DNA of 64,000 nt, from assembly GCA_026120185.1 (NCBI GenBank), contig JANUWF010002353.1, positions 186,001-250,000 of the forward strand. Reading direction: 5' to 3'. Position 1 is the stretch's first letter; each line of letters opens with the position of its first letter. This DNA is from Voacanga thouarsii. Its lineage: Eukaryota; Streptophyta; Magnoliopsida; Gentianales; Apocynaceae. The notes under the pieces were generated by a model. It was not told the origin of the DNA, did no database searches, and was given only the letters and a program-made list of their open reading frames with translations. Below are positions 24,788 through 37,652 of this stretch, piece by piece. A program made the position numbers and the translations under genes.

Positions 24788-25697
24788 TTACCGTATGTTT
24801 AGATTGGGTGAAAATATGAGGAAAAATAGAGGGGATATAAATTTGGACGTAAATGAGCAATTTAAATCGTTTGGTTAAAAAAGAAAGATGGAGAGGAAGT
24901 AAATTATGAGAGAGAAAGTTCTCCTTCTAGGTCAGGGAAGCAACCCATCCAATTTTGGACGGATTAGGATGTAAATTATGATTTACTTCCCTTTCACCAG
25001 GGCTGTGCACTATTTGATTTGAATTGAATTTCTAAATCGAACGGAATCAATAGTAAAATTTAGTTCAATTTTAAATTTTCTTATAATTTTGGTTTTGTTT
25101 TCAAATTTATATAATTAAAATCAAATCAAATCAAATTAAATAAAATATATTATTTATTCTTACAATAATTTGATAAAAAAATATAATACACTAAAAAAAA
25201 TTTGTTTTGTGATTTTTACTATAACATCTATAATGTTGTGTCCATCTTTGAATTCGTTTCTACTAACCTAATATTTGTATTCTAAAAGATTTTGATTTAT
25301 ATTAAACTTTATATTGAATTTAAATTTAAATTTCCATTTTAATTTGTATAAATTTAAATTTATATTAGACTAATAGATAATGGGCTAAATAGATCATTCA
25401 AACAAATCAAAATCTATTAAATTTCGATTTAAAACTAAATCAAATTGCACGAAATTATCTTGGTTCAGTTATAATTAACTTTTTTTAAAAAAATCAGTTC
25501 AGTTTGATTTTCATAAAAATTCTAAAAATATTAAATTTTGAAACTGACCTCTGACTCGAAAACCGATTGCACACCCTACCTTCCACTCTAATCAAACAAA
25601 AAAAAAAGGTAAATTATATTTACTCTTCTTGATGAAAGTAAAAGTTTCATTAATTTCTGTTCTCTTCTCTTCCTAATTTGTAATCCAAACATAGTAC
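24788..25697. mobile_element. ATGTTTGG-type element split by a second MITE
   Basis: The left end GTATGTTTAGATTGGG and the right end TAATCCAAACATAGTA are inverse-like. The outer element (24788-24998 and 25578-25697) is interrupted by the GGGCTGTGCA-ended element. Left and right parts share TAAATTATGATTTACTTCC-like sequence. Confidence 0.5.
24999..25577. mobile_element. MITE with AGGGCTGTGCAC termini, nested
   Basis: The left terminus AGGGCTGTGCAC is the near-inverse of the right terminus TGCACACCCT. ACC abuts both ends, a possible 3-bp target duplication. The interior is AT-rich with GATTTGAATTGAATTT-type words and no coding capacity. Confidence 0.55.
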
Positions 25698-25699
25698 AA

Positions 25700-27176
25700 A
25701 TGTAAAAATATAATATTATATAATATCGGTATAAATATCATATGTTTCGCTACATAAATATGATTCATCAAAATAATTAACTCGCATTAAGAGCTAAGTA
25801 CTTAACAATTTGACTATTACATAAAAAGGTTGGATAACAATAATTATTTGATATGTTGTTTTTTTTTTTCCTTTTTTTTTCCTCTCTTCACTTCAAAGTC
25901 ATTCAAATGTCAAATGGCGATCCATTTATTTCCTTTTTGAGGAATTAAATATCAAATGATGAAACACATTCAAATTTGATAAAAATATCTCACTTATAGT
26001 TTATAAAAATAAAAAATGATATGCTATTGTGCAACCAGGATGGCATTTAATCTTTCCTAAACAAAAATTTAGCAGTAAAAATATTATGATAATTATAATA
26101 ACGGCACGCTGAGTTAATTTATAAGTCTCTCTATAGAGAGAGGGAGACGTGATACCGTTAATTTTTGACATTTGGCATTATGAAGTTTAAATATTCTATT
26201 TTTAAGAAGAAATTTGAAGGGTTTTGTTTTTAAAATATTGTGATTATTTAAATTCAATAAATTTATATAAATAAAAACCAATATTATGATTTTTTTTTCA
26301 GATATTTCTAAATCTATTGAATTCAGATAGATTGAGAAAATGTTATTTGACAAATACATAATACATTGAACTCTTAATTACTGATACTCACTCTAATTTT
26401 TCAAAACTTAAATAAAAATTATCTGAATTTATATTATTTGAACTGATAATTTTTAATATATATATATAATTATTTTAATATATTAAATTTAAATAAAAAT
26501 TATTTAAATTAATACAATACATAAATCCGTACAATTATTTACTGTAAAGGAAGCATCCTGGCAAAATGGGGAGGGGAAGCTTACTTCTTCGCACGTTTAT
26601 ATCAAGGAGTCAGGGAAATAATTTTAAATTAAAAGTCATTGTCCTACGTGTCTGCCGATGATTTGTTCCTGTTTAAAAGGAAGACTTTTGTACAAAATCC
26701 AATTTTCAATTAAAGAGGAAAATAGCCACAAAATTCATGTAAAACATGCAAAGAATATAACTATAGATTACGATTATTTTCCTTTTTAATACTACTTCGA
26801 AAATAAAATCATGATTTCTCTGAAAATAAATTATTTGGAATGGTTTATTATTAGTCATTCATTTATATATTTCATCTAAAATTAAATATAATTTTAAATA
26901 AATACAAAATTAAGAACAAAAATTTTATCGTTTACTCTTTCATATAATTTTTCTTACAATTTCAAAGTTTTTGTTTCATCTCTGATCTTGAAAACAACAT
27001 TAAATGACCAATTCATCAGTATTTGAAGATATTGGTAAGCAGTATATATCAAATGAATCAAAAACAAGCAACCAGTGATGACTCAACCCTCCAATAATAC
27101 TAAAGCTTATACTTTACAACAAGAGACTAACAAAATAAATAAATAAAGCAGGGCATTTGGGGTCTTAATCAGGCTA

Positions 27177-27241
<65 letters not shown>

Positions 27242-28850
27242 CTGCCGGTTCTATCTTCTTATCCATCACCACTCTTTTAAGTCCCATCCTCATCATTCAT
27301 CACCGCCCTCACAGCCACCTACACACTTCGAATATAAGCTAGTACTACTATTAAAAAAGACAACAAACCTTATTCCACCAGTCTTCATTCGTAAAGCCAT
27401 TCTTGTCTTTAACCTATGCATTTTATATGGTAAAATACTGAGTTACTATGTTAATTATAACTTCAATTTGCATTTCATTTCTTAATATTGTTATCATTAA
27501 ATAATAAAATAATATAGTTTAGCGTTTCTATTTTGCTCAACTAGTACTTATAGTTGAGTGTGAATTTATACAAAAATATTTTTATAAATTTAATAATCAA
27601 ATTAATATAATAGTTTAAGTAAATACAGAAAATTTCACAAATTGTTATTCTTGTCCATCTCCTCCCCCCTCCAAGTGAAATTACGCTAGAAGGCTTTAGT
27701 CTGTGTTTGATGAATAAGTAGGAAGCCAAGCCACATTATTTGGCACGATCAAAGTTTAAAATCAACCGATAGATAGATTTTAATAGTTAAAATTTTTTTA
27801 TTTTATGAACAATAAAAGGCCCATATTAATTTATATATAAACTTATCTATTTCTCAGGTAAAATATTTTATAATTTGTGTAAAGAACTCAATATATATTT
27901 TATATATAATTTATACTATAATTTGAAATTAAAATTGTATTATAACTTTTATATATGGCATAACGTATATTTATTTATGACTTGTAATATAATTTAAGAT
28001 TATCAAATTATACAATCTTGAATCCAAATTAATAAGGGGAAGGGTTTCAATTTATGTGTACATGTCATATGCATCAAAATACAAAAAATTTAAAATGGAT
28101 CGAACTAATTCACCTAAGAAATTCCCCATAAAAAAGAGTAACCAAGCAAAGCTAACACGGCACAGGTGGTTTGAACGCAGGAAGCTCGTGGCCGAAGGTC
28201 CAAAAGCCTACCAAATTTGGTACGGTTAGAAAGAAACGGTCATGCATTGCATTTGCAACGCCATCTGTCTTACGCTATGCTATGCTATCAGCCTTTACCT
28301 GTCATATCCAAGTGGCCTCACAACTAACTTCCATGACGATCCATACCCACCGCCACGGAGCCAGCGTCACCTTCCCCTTTCTCCTTGGCCCTCCTTTCCA
28401 CTCAACCGAACCCATACACTGAATTTACACTGGCTTCTCCGCTCCCCAGCAGCCGTACACAAGAACAGGTCTTCTCACGTTTCTTCTGCAATTTGCCAAT
28501 TTGATTCCTCACTTTTTCCACCTTTCCATCAAAATCATACTCCTCATTATGCCAGAACTTTCTCGTTACTTTTCCTACCAAATACGTATCAATTTACTTA
28601 ATAGTAATTCCATTCTTTAACCGGAAAATTTTGTAGAATGCAATATTGAGATATTGGGAAGAATATTTTAGCAACTGTGACTTGAAATTTACCCAACAAA
28701 GAATAATGTTTCACTATTCGACAGAATTTCATTAAATCAAAAGGAAAAATCAAGTAAATGATCCATATCACTGAGAATTGACTGCTGAACTCTATATACA
28801 CAAAAAATTTTAACAAATCTTCACCAGGAAAGAAGAAAATTAATTGAATT
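25700..28850. other. Intergenic region downstream of the ZAT gene
   Basis: Mostly AT-rich DNA. A compound microsatellite (AT)13(AG)17 lies at 27181-27240. From about 28140 to 28560 composition is more GC-rich and plus-strand frames are open, but they carry no recognisable domain. Confidence 0.5.
27181..27240. repeat. Compound microsatellite (AT)13(AG)17
   Basis: Perfect AT dinucleotides at 27181-27206 followed by perfect AG dinucleotides at 27207-27240. Confidence 0.97.
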
Positions 28851-28854
28851 TCGA

Positions 28855-29577
28855 CTACTGGGTCTCGACTTTGAGTGGTAAAGCGAAACGGGATCTTTTG
28901 GCTGGGTGAGGACTGTCGACCTCATCGTCGCCGCCGACCCAAAATTCCGGCAAGGCAGGTACGTTCAAGTCGAAGTCCCGGTGGCTGTGGGTGTTGGTAG
29001 AACCAACGCCTTCGGATGAGGTGATCCCGCTAGCGGCAGCAGCGTTTCCACTCCCTACGTTGCCTTCGTAGTGGCAACGCTTGTGGCCTCCCAAGGCTTG
29101 TCCAGTAGGGAAGCACTTGTGGCAAATCGAGCACTCGTGAGTTCTTCCGCTGCCGTTAGCAGCGGCGGCAGTGGTAGTAGAAGTCGAGGTGGTAGACTGG
29201 TCATCCGCACCGGCACTAGAGAGTTTCCTGTGGCTAGCCTTGTGTCCTCCAAGAGCTTGGTAGGAAGCAAACGCCTTGTCACAAACGGAACACTTGTACA
29301 GAAGCTTAGGAGCATCCGACGAAATAGAAACCTGCGTCGGCGGAGGCAGAGTCGCAGTTGGGGCAGCGGAAGAGGAAGAACCATTGGCGCCGCCTCGAGC
29401 TAGCATAATGAGACACAAAGCCAAGTACTCTTCCTCAGTGGGTTGCGGACGCTCCACGCTCCGTGACCTCTTTGAACGCTTGCCCTTAGCCCAAGGCTCA
29501 AGATAGCGAAGAGTGGCGTTTTCATACTGAAAGACCGGTGTGGGAGTAGTTGGAGAGTTCAAAGCCTCAAGAGCCAT
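28855..29577 (-). CDS. ZAT10: C2H2 zinc-finger repressor, ZAT10/STZ (ZPT2) type
   Basis: Intronless, 240 residues, ATG at 29577. Domains in order: conserved MALEAL start; basic nuclear-localisation block [10 protein letters not shown] (31-40); L-box [13 protein letters not shown] (48-60); first zinc finger with C96, C99, H112 and H116; second with C149, C152, H165 and H169. Both fingers carry the plant-specific QALGGH. The EAR repression motif is DLN at 203-205. Architecture and length match Arabidopsis STZ/ZAT10 and AZF proteins. These are nuclear transcriptional repressors induced by salt, drought, cold and wounding that bind A(G/C)T-containing promoter elements. Ser/Thr/Ala tracts separate the fingers. 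No truncation is seen. ZAT10 and AZF2 are close, so orthology needs a tree. Confidence 0.95.
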   Translation of the reverse strand: MALEALNSPTTPTPVFQYENATLRYLEPWAKGKRSKRSRSVERPQPTEEEYLALCLIMLARGGANGSSSSAAPTATLPPPTQVSISSDAPKLLYKCSVCDKAFASYQALGGHKASHRKLSSAGADDQSTTSTSTTTAAAANGSGRTHECSICHKCFPTGQALGGHKRCHYEGNVGSGNAAAASGITSSEGVGSTNTHSHRDFDLNVPALPEFWVGGDDEVDSPHPAKRSRFALPLKVETQ

Positions 29578-29788
29578 AGCAGTACTTGAAGATTCAAGAT
29601 TCTTCGTTGCAGAAGCTGAAGAAAGCTAATCAAATCGAATAAAAAAAGACCCAAAATTGAAGATTGAACGATGATGAAGAAGCTTTAGATCTGAGTGTAG
29701 AGAGAAAGAGAGAAGGCGCTGCAAAAGATTCACCAATGAGTTGTGTTGTTGAGTGTTGAGAATGAGAGTGAAGAGTGGGGAGGTTTGG

Positions 29789-29796
29789 TATTTAAA
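29789..29796 (-). promoter_or_regulatory. Candidate TATA box of the ZAT10-type gene
   Basis: TTTAAATA on the minus strand lies about 210 bases upstream of the start codon. It is followed by a leader with CT-rich stretches, a usual arrangement for stress-inducible plant genes. Position and motif only. Confidence 0.4.
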
Positions 29797-29799
29797 GGA

Positions 29800-32780
29800 G
29801 GTTTGAGTTGTCGTGGGGTGAGTTTGGCCTCGGGGGAGAGAGGGAAGTTGCGTGAGAAGTGTTAGGAAAGTAAGACGGTTGGGCAAGTAACAACGAGGGC
29901 CGAAAAAAGAAAGTAGTCCATATTTTATTTAAACAGGAAAATGTCGATGGAGCACGGCTTCACTTAGTTGAAAGATTCCTTAAAGGCTAAGTGGGAGGGA
30001 CTGAAGTCGGCGTTACTGTGTGTTCTGTGGTTTTTTTTAGATAATAATTTTTTTAAATATGTAAACACAGTAATAAAATACTAATATATAAATAATTATA
30101 TACTCGTAAAGTTATGAATTCAATTTTTAAATTTATATTTTTTACCAATTTCAAAAAGGAGTAATGGGAACATTACCCAAACTTTCCTTATTAAGAAAGT
30201 TGAATAATATTTCTTAAATTGATGGATAAAAAATCTTTTTGCAAGTGAATATATACTATTATTTTTTAAAAAAATTTAATAGATATTCATTTGAAAAATA
30301 AAGCATTTACAGAATCAGTAATTTATGCCTCTAATACCATCAAATATTAACAAGCAAAAAGCAAAGTAACAGTACATTTACTTAGGATAAAATAATCATT
30401 TTAAGTATAGTTACCAAAAATGGTAAATGGCCGTGGTGGTGCTGACGGCATATGCGATTTTACCAGCGTGGGAAAGGTGGGGGAGTGAGTCGTTGAGTGA
30501 GTGAAGACTGAAGACTGAGGACTGGGTAGACTTTTAGGACCCAGTCAAAGTCAAAATCTGAAAAAACGCCTTCTGATTCACGCGGCCTTTCCTTCTGTTC
30601 TCCAATACTAATCCCACCGATCCCACTTGCCCACGATTTTAAGAACCTCACAGAAACGTGCATTTTTAAACTTCTATTATAATTATCGCTAAATAAATAA
30701 AAGGGTTTTGATTGAGGCAGCCAGCAGCCATTTGGGAATCAAAGAAAGTAGCCAGCAGAAGAAGGAGATGGTTTGGTTTGGTTTGATTTGGTTTGGATTG
30801 GTTTGATTTGTTGGTGGTTTTGGGGTGGGGGAGCGGCGGCTTTTACTTGTCGTCGATGGGTCGGCTATTTCTTTATCTTCATGTGTGAAAATGACTAGAG
30901 ATTCATGCATCTATGGGTTCCGGTCACCGTCTCCGACTGTGTGTGTGTGTGTTTTTTTTTGGCAGTTACGAAATTTGACTGGTAACTGACAAAAACTTTG
31001 ACCTTAGATAATTCAAGATGAATCACTTTTGGTAACAAATATTTTAGTTTAATACCCAACAACCTCAAAGACTTTTTCATCCCCTGCCGTCGCTGTACTT
31101 TATTTCTTGCCCTAGTGTTATTAAGAGTGTGCTTAGGATAAAGGTAAAATTTATATAATATTAATATAAAAAAATATAATATATTATAAGTATGTAATAA
31201 TTTTAAATAAATTAACATTTTTTATTAGATTAAGTCACAATTTACTTATACTCGTAGAGTTAAGTTAAATATTTATGTCTTTGATTACGAATTGAGATAA
31301 GTCTTAACTTAGCCAAACAACTAAATTGAGGTAATATTCAACAGCCAATAGTAGAAAATGGTGGGTTCTTGGGCACAAGGGAGTTGGGAGCAGTAGAAGA
31401 CGGACTCGGTCACTTATTCTTATTAATTTTAGTTGTTTGGAAGAAAACAAAACTCATCCAAACACTTGTTTGGACTCCAAGTATTTTGAAATTTATTTCC
31501 TTGTATCCACGTGTTAATTTCAAAAAGTGTAACAAAATTCTAAAAATACTTCTAGAGAGTGGAAACTGAAATTCTAGAAGCCCTTCAAAATATACACAAA
31601 TATTATTATTATTATTATCCAGAAGTATCCATTGGATGCTTAATTTATTCATAAATTGAAATATGTATTGATTATCGAATAAATGAACGATAAAATAACA
31701 TTTTATATCTTTTTTTTTAAATTAAAACCTCAGTTAATGTGGAAATTTATTATATAGAAACAATACAATTTATTAAAATATAAGTATATATCATTATATG
31801 TAATAATACGAGAAAATGTGATCCTAAAATTGATTTAATTGGGGAAAGAGAAAGAGAGGGCACACGAAATATTGTCTTATTAGATGGTGTAAAAATAAGC
31901 CATTGGATTGTTCAAAAAAAGAACCTACATAAAATGAAATAGTTGCAAGTTTTGCCTAAATTGGATAAGCATTAGCTAGTGAAAAATTTTTGAATAGACT
32001 CGTGTATTATAAATATTAAAAAAATTATATTATATAATTTATATTATATAAAATATAATTTTTTAATATATATAATTCACGTAAAATGAGTTAATATTAA
32101 AATTTTGGTTAGTAGTGGACCTTACTATTGCCAAATGAGATTTTTTAGCACGGTACCATTCTGTAATAATATTTACCAACGGAGGCAGTTGACCTCCATC
32201 GGACGAATGTGTATTCGTTTGGGTCTTTGACCTCCTTTTTAGGAAACTTCTTTGAAAAAAACATCGACTTCCACGAAGCATCCAAACTCCTGACCAACTT
32301 CAGCCTAAGGCCTTTTCCATTCAACCTTGCTCGTGTTTGTTAAACTAACAACGAGTTAAAAGTCCATCTATGATCTATCCATAGTGCGTACTTTTTCTAT
32401 CTTAATAAAATTAAATTATTATTTTAAAAAAATTAATATTTTTAATATATTATTATATATTATAAAATAATTAATATATTTTTTATATATTTAAATTTAA
32501 TATAAATATTATGAGATACACATATTTTTTTATTTTTTTATATTATATTATTATATTATAATTTTTATTTATGTATAAAATATCATACTAAGTAAGTTGT
32601 TATCAATTTGATTAGGATTGAGGGCATAGTTCATTTCAATATAAATACATTCTCTTAACAAAATCACTCTCTTCATCTTATAAGAATTTAAAAAATAAAA
32701 TATTTTATAAGTTAAATTATTTAAATATTCAGAAAATTAATATAATGCTTAAGATCAAATAAAGAGAGAGAGAAGTGAAT
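29800..32780. other. Upstream/intergenic region, no gene seen
   Basis: AT-rich. It contains a GGTTT-type minisatellite at 30771-30812 and a (GT)n/T run at about 30940-30960. Short open frames near 30460, 30689 and 32063 have no domain or splice support. Confidence 0.5.
30771..30812. repeat. GGTTT/GATTT minisatellite
   Basis: About eight imperfect 5-base units alternating GGTTT, GATTT and GGATT. Purine-rich GT sequence follows to about 30840. Confidence 0.8.
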
Positions 32781-32784
32781 AATA

Positions 32785-33056
32785 ATACTCCCTCTATTTT
32801 ATAATATAAGTCGTTTGACTTAATTTCACACATATTAAGATTCTTAAAAACAATATGACTTTATATTTTTTCTTCATAAAACACCCCTATTTAAATGTTT
32901 TGAAAACAAAAAAAGAGAGGAGAGAGAAAGAGAACAATAAATAAGGATAAAAATATAAAAATAGCTTTAAAACATTCTTAAAAAGTTTCAAACGACTTAT
33001 AATTTGGAATAATAAAAATAATTTCGAACTATTTATATTATGGGACGGAGGGAGTA
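32785..33056. mobile_element. Stowaway-like MITE, family A copy 3
   Basis: The left end TACTCCCTCTATTTTATAAT and the right end ATTATGGGACGGAGGGAGTA are inverted repeats with TA borders. It has the same orientation and internal blocks (ACACCCCTATTTAAATG, AAGAGAGGAGAGAG) as the copy at 16971. Confidence 0.85.
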
Positions 33057-33162
33057 GTATTAGAATAATATCATTAATGCTTATTAAAATTTATAAAAAA
33101 TTATATTTTAAATTAAAATTTTTATTCTTACAAGACCTTATATTAGAAAACAAATAAAGTAT

Positions 33163-33452
33163 TACTACATCTGTTTCACAATATAAATCGTTTTATATTT
33201 TGAAATTTTTTTCATAATGTAAGTCGTTTTACAAAATTTTATAAAAATTTACTCTACAATTACTAAAGTAATATGCCACTCTCTGCAATCTATTTCTTTC
33301 CACTTATTGTGAGCTAACTCTCTTCAATTACGTAAACAAATACTTAATTAAGAGTGTTTTTAAAAGTTTAGTTTTATAATTATTTAAAATTTATAGACCC
33401 TTAATTCCTGTGTATAAATCTAAAACGACTTATATTGTGAAATGAAAATAAC
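33163..33452. mobile_element. MITE, family B copy
   Basis: The left end ATTACTACATCTGTTTCACA runs into AATATAAATCGTTTTATAT; the right end ACGACTTATATTGTGAAATG is its inverse. The internal GTAAGTCGTTTTACAAAATT is a further copy of the terminal word. Confidence 0.65.
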
Positions 33453-34990
33453 ATATAATTTTTTCACTTAACTAAATCGCGAGACTCAATATCTACAACT
33501 TGATAAAGCGATAGCATAACATACAGAATTTTATACTTTATATACAATATTGACAAATTTGATGAGAAAAACACATCCATGCTTGCATTCTTACTAGATT
33601 TGTCATTAGCTTGAAAAAATAGTGATATGTCATTATTAACCACTATGCAAAATGGATGAGCATTTGTGACACTTACGTACAAGAAGATAAGCATGGCCAA
33701 ATAACAAAAGGCAACAAGTAATATGCCAAACTATTTCTTGAAGTCATTGCCTACCTAATCCTTTTGTTTTCCTTTATTTTAATACTGTGGGTGCAAAAAA
33801 CCATGCCTACCCATTTTTTTAAGACCAATAACTCGTGGGTTTTTTTTTTTTTTTTCCCTGGCAATTGATCATTAACATAAATGCGCAATCCGTGACTCAA
33901 AGATAATTATTTAAATGTTTAGGGGTGAAATTTGAAATTTATATACATATTTTTTGGGCATTCGAGACATTGTGCCAGTAAAAACATGTGATCGAATTTA
34001 ATAAGCTATTCACGAAATAGTACTAAGATGCTTTCTTTATGTTTGGCTGCGGACCACTTTTGAGGCCACGAGAAAAATATGATTGGGACTGGGAGTAAAA
34101 TGATTTTGCAAATATTTTTTAAAGAAATTAAATTATTTAGTACTTAAAACCTGTAATTTGTAGCATTTTCATTCTTAATAAATTTTGTATTGTTATAATT
34201 ATTAATTAAAATTATAACTTACTAAATAATTTTTAACTATTTTTTTGTTGTAATATATTAAAGATTATAACGATAGTTATTAATTTTATTAAGAATCATA
34301 ACGGGACAAAAAAATATTACAAATATCATATTTTAAAGATTAAGTAAGTTAATTTCTCCGCTTTTTTTTATTTTATGCAGAAGTGATTCTTTTTTTTTTA
34401 TATCAACATTGGAGACAAAATAAAAAAAATTAGAGTTGGAAGATAAAATATTAAAAAAAATTATTATTATTATTATTTGGTTAATAATCTAATACTCCAA
34501 ATATACTAACTATATGAAGCACTAACACATAAGATGTTATTCTTATATATTATCACGTAAGATTAGTTTTCAAGTGAAATGTAAACTTTTCCTTTCCCCT
34601 TTCATTTAAAAAATAAAATTTGATAAATTGAAATAACAACTTTGCAAATTTTAAAATTTATTAGATATGTCCGTTTAGTTAAGCAAGATGGTTTGCGTGA
34701 AAAATTTCACACTGATGTCTCGAATTCAAACTTCTCTTAAGACATGAATTATGTACACACATTCAAATAATAGACGTGGATTCTATTATTAAAAATATCC
34801 AGACAATTGCTTAGGGTGTATTTGGATTAGAATTGAATCCAATTCAAAATTCAATTAAATTAAATAATATAAATAATTTTTATTTTTTAATATTTTTATT
34901 TACTTATAACACATCAATATTCCTTTTTTTAAACGTTCTATTATTAGAAAGAGCTTGGAAAGCATTGAACTAATCCAGAATTTAAAGATG
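33453..34990. other. Intergenic, no gene seen
   Basis: AT-rich with T runs (33841-33855) and no open frame showing domains. Confidence 0.5.
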
Positions 34991-35313
34991 GTACTCCCTT
35001 CGTCCCTAGTTTTCTATCAAAAATGAAAAATTTTGGTATTCTTTTTTATCTGTTATATTGAAAAAAATTATGTATCATTAATATTAATTTTACTATTATA
35101 CCCTTGTATTAAATAATTTTGAAAAATAAAAATGTAATAATTTTAGAAAGAGAGTTAAGCAAATAAAGTAAGAAAAAAGTTGTTGAGAATATTAAATCTA
35201 AGGGTAATTTTGGAATGTATAAACAAAGTTATATGAATTCAAGTGACTAATTAATTTTTTTAAAATTGTGTAAAAGTAATTAATAGTGACAGATAAATAA
35301 AAACAGAGGGAGA
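34991..35313. mobile_element. Stowaway-like MITE, family C copy 2 (inverted)
   Basis: Starts GTACTCCCTTCGTCCCTAGT and ends GACAGATAAATAAAAACAGAGGGAG. It is the reverse-orientation counterpart of 19533-19853. Non-coding. Confidence 0.75.
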
Positions 35314-36204
35314 AAATTTTTTTAGCGCATATAGAGAGTCTTGACACAATTGGCATGATGCCGATTGGTTCATGATTATGATTGGTAAATTAAGGATGGA
35401 AAATTGGCCGCCCAGATCCAATGATTTACGGGCTAATCATGTTAGTGATTTTTCGACGATGATCGAGGGCGCCATGGTTCACCAGGTTCCGGGCTTATCA
35501 ATCACTTGATCTTGGGTTGGGCTGCCCAATATTTGACTGGAAATATGGGCCAATCTGGCAAAGACTTATAAGAAAATGAATTTATAAAATATAATTTTAA
35601 ATATATTATATTTCTGAAATTAAAAAATTTAAAAATATTTAAAAAGTAATATAAGATATTTCTAAATATTTAAAAACTAAAACATTATAAATGTAAAAAA
35701 AATTAAAAATTATTTTTAATTATCGCTTATATTATTATAAAATTAATTATATTTTTCTTTCAAAGAGTTATAGTAAATAAAAATCATATAAATATTATTT
35801 TTACATATTTAAATACAATTTTATTTTATTTTATAATATTTGTATGCTGGGTTCAATTTTTTATGTTGATTAAAAATAACATTTAATTATTATCAAATTA
35901 AAATATTTACATAAATGCAATAAAATATCTTCTTATATTATACAATAAATTCGAAATAAGTATTCTATTTATCTTTGTTATTTTTAAAATTTTAATATGT
36001 TATTGTTAGAATTATGATAAATGAATCACAATACCATCTCATTTATGAGGATTAGTGCTTCTTGTATTCTATATTTATTTTCTCAAATCTCAAGACTAAA
36101 TATTCCTTTATCATAACATAAATAATAAACTAAATATTTGATTAAAAAAAAAAGAAATATGACTACTCTGTCACTTCAATTTCCTTGACAATCAAACAAA
36201 GTCG

Positions 36205-36254
<50 letters not shown>

Positions 36255-37008
36255 TTGCACTCACTCTCCCTTATAAGGGAAAAAAGAAACCCCTCATTCT
36301 TTCATTTATTTGTTTTTTTATAAATAAGGATATATGTTTGTATATTACTTAAATTCAAAGTGTTTTATGGCGAGAATGCTTTCCCATAAAAAGCACAACT
36401 GGGTATAACTGCAGGGATGGAGCCAAGAATATGAGGTTGGGGCAATTATAATTTTAAAAAAAAAATTAGAGAGTGAAAGGTAAAATTTTTATTTTATTAA
36501 TAAAAATATTAAATTTTAAAAATGTTGGGGGGGGGGGGGGGTGATTCCATCTATGAGGTATAAGAAGGGATATAATGACCGAAGAATAATTTGTAAACAG
36601 CCTAATTACATGTTTTAAGAACAAAAACTACCCTTTAATTTATTAAGTTAAACCTGCATTAATGTGCAAATGCAATTTGCCAATCTTCTGTTGCATATTC
36701 CTCATTTGGTTAAACTAAGTCAAGAAGCATAAAAAACTTCTGTTAAATTAATTCATCACTTTTACTATTTTTATACTTTTAATTAATATATCTTGAAATG
36801 TAAGTGCATACGTATTGAAGTATTAATTTATTAAACCACGATCCAACCTCGAAGGCATATTTTTTTTTTTTTAAAAAAAAGAATCATTTGCATGATTGCA
36901 TATTTTGATTCACTTTGGTTGTAAATATAAATACTAAGGGCGTACGCAGGAAGAATTTTTCCCAAATAAAAAAATTAAATTAAATTTTAAAAAACTGTCA
37001 TATACTTA
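35314..37008. other. Intergenic with simple repeats
   Basis: Includes a (TA)21 run at 36211-36252 and a run of 15 G at 36527-36541. Short phrases such as GGATGGAGCCAAGAATATGAGG resemble transposon ends, but no complete element was resolved. No gene seen. Confidence 0.5.
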
Positions 37009-37160
37009 ACAACATTTTTGGAATATCGATCCGACCTTGGTTCGGTATTGTTGTCGGTCTGGTCCCACTATTTTGGTTAGTTTTCTCAAAAATTTGAGAC
37101 AACCGTGTTGGGCTGGTCGGTCCAATATTAAACCAGTCATTGTTTAAAAAAAATTGGGAG

Positions 37161-37527
37161 TGTTATAAAATTAGGATAGTGTTAGAATAAAATCTACACA
37201 CTACACACTAAGAAAATTCTAACTATTCTTTGCACAAGAATTTCTCTTCAAACTTCTCTCTTTCTTTCTCTCACAAATCTTTCTCTAATCTTTCTTTCAC
37301 TAATCTTTCTTTCACAAAATGATAGTGTATTACAAGTTTAGAGAATATCTCTATTTATAGAGCTCTAATTAGTGGAATACATCATGGCATACATCATCTT
37401 CAACTAATCTCAATTAATGGTGTCTCCACTAAATGGTGGACATCCATAAAAATCTTCTAATAATTCACATAAATCCATAATTAGTGGAGCCTCCACTAAT
37501 TAATGGAGATTTCAATAATTCATAACA
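37161..37527 (-). repeat. 3' LTR of the copia element
   Basis: The plus-strand ends are TGTTATAAAATTAGG-like and ATTCATAACA, the canonical TG...CA. The length of 367 bp equals the other LTR. It is preceded, in element orientation, by the polypurine tract. Confidence 0.95.
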
Positions 37528-37540
37528 CTCCCCCTTGGAT
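37528..37540 (-). other. Polypurine tract
   Basis: On the minus strand the sequence reads CCAAGGGGGAG immediately before the 3' LTR. This is the expected plus-strand DNA primer site of LTR retrotransposons. Confidence 0.85.
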
Positions 37541-37652
37541 GTCCATCCATTACATAAAGAATATGCCTCGTTAAAACCTTACTAGATAAAAACCCAGTGG
37601 GAAAAAAAATCTAGTGAAGGAAAAAGAGTACACTATTATATATGTCTGTTTA

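Noticed and set aside
28242..28601. 119-codon plus-strand open frame near the ZAT gene
   Set aside because: No family motif, overlaps another open frame and no splice context.
29055..29506. Open frames overlapping the ZAT10-type gene in other frames
   Set aside because: They are shadows of the GC-rich zinc-finger coding sequence.
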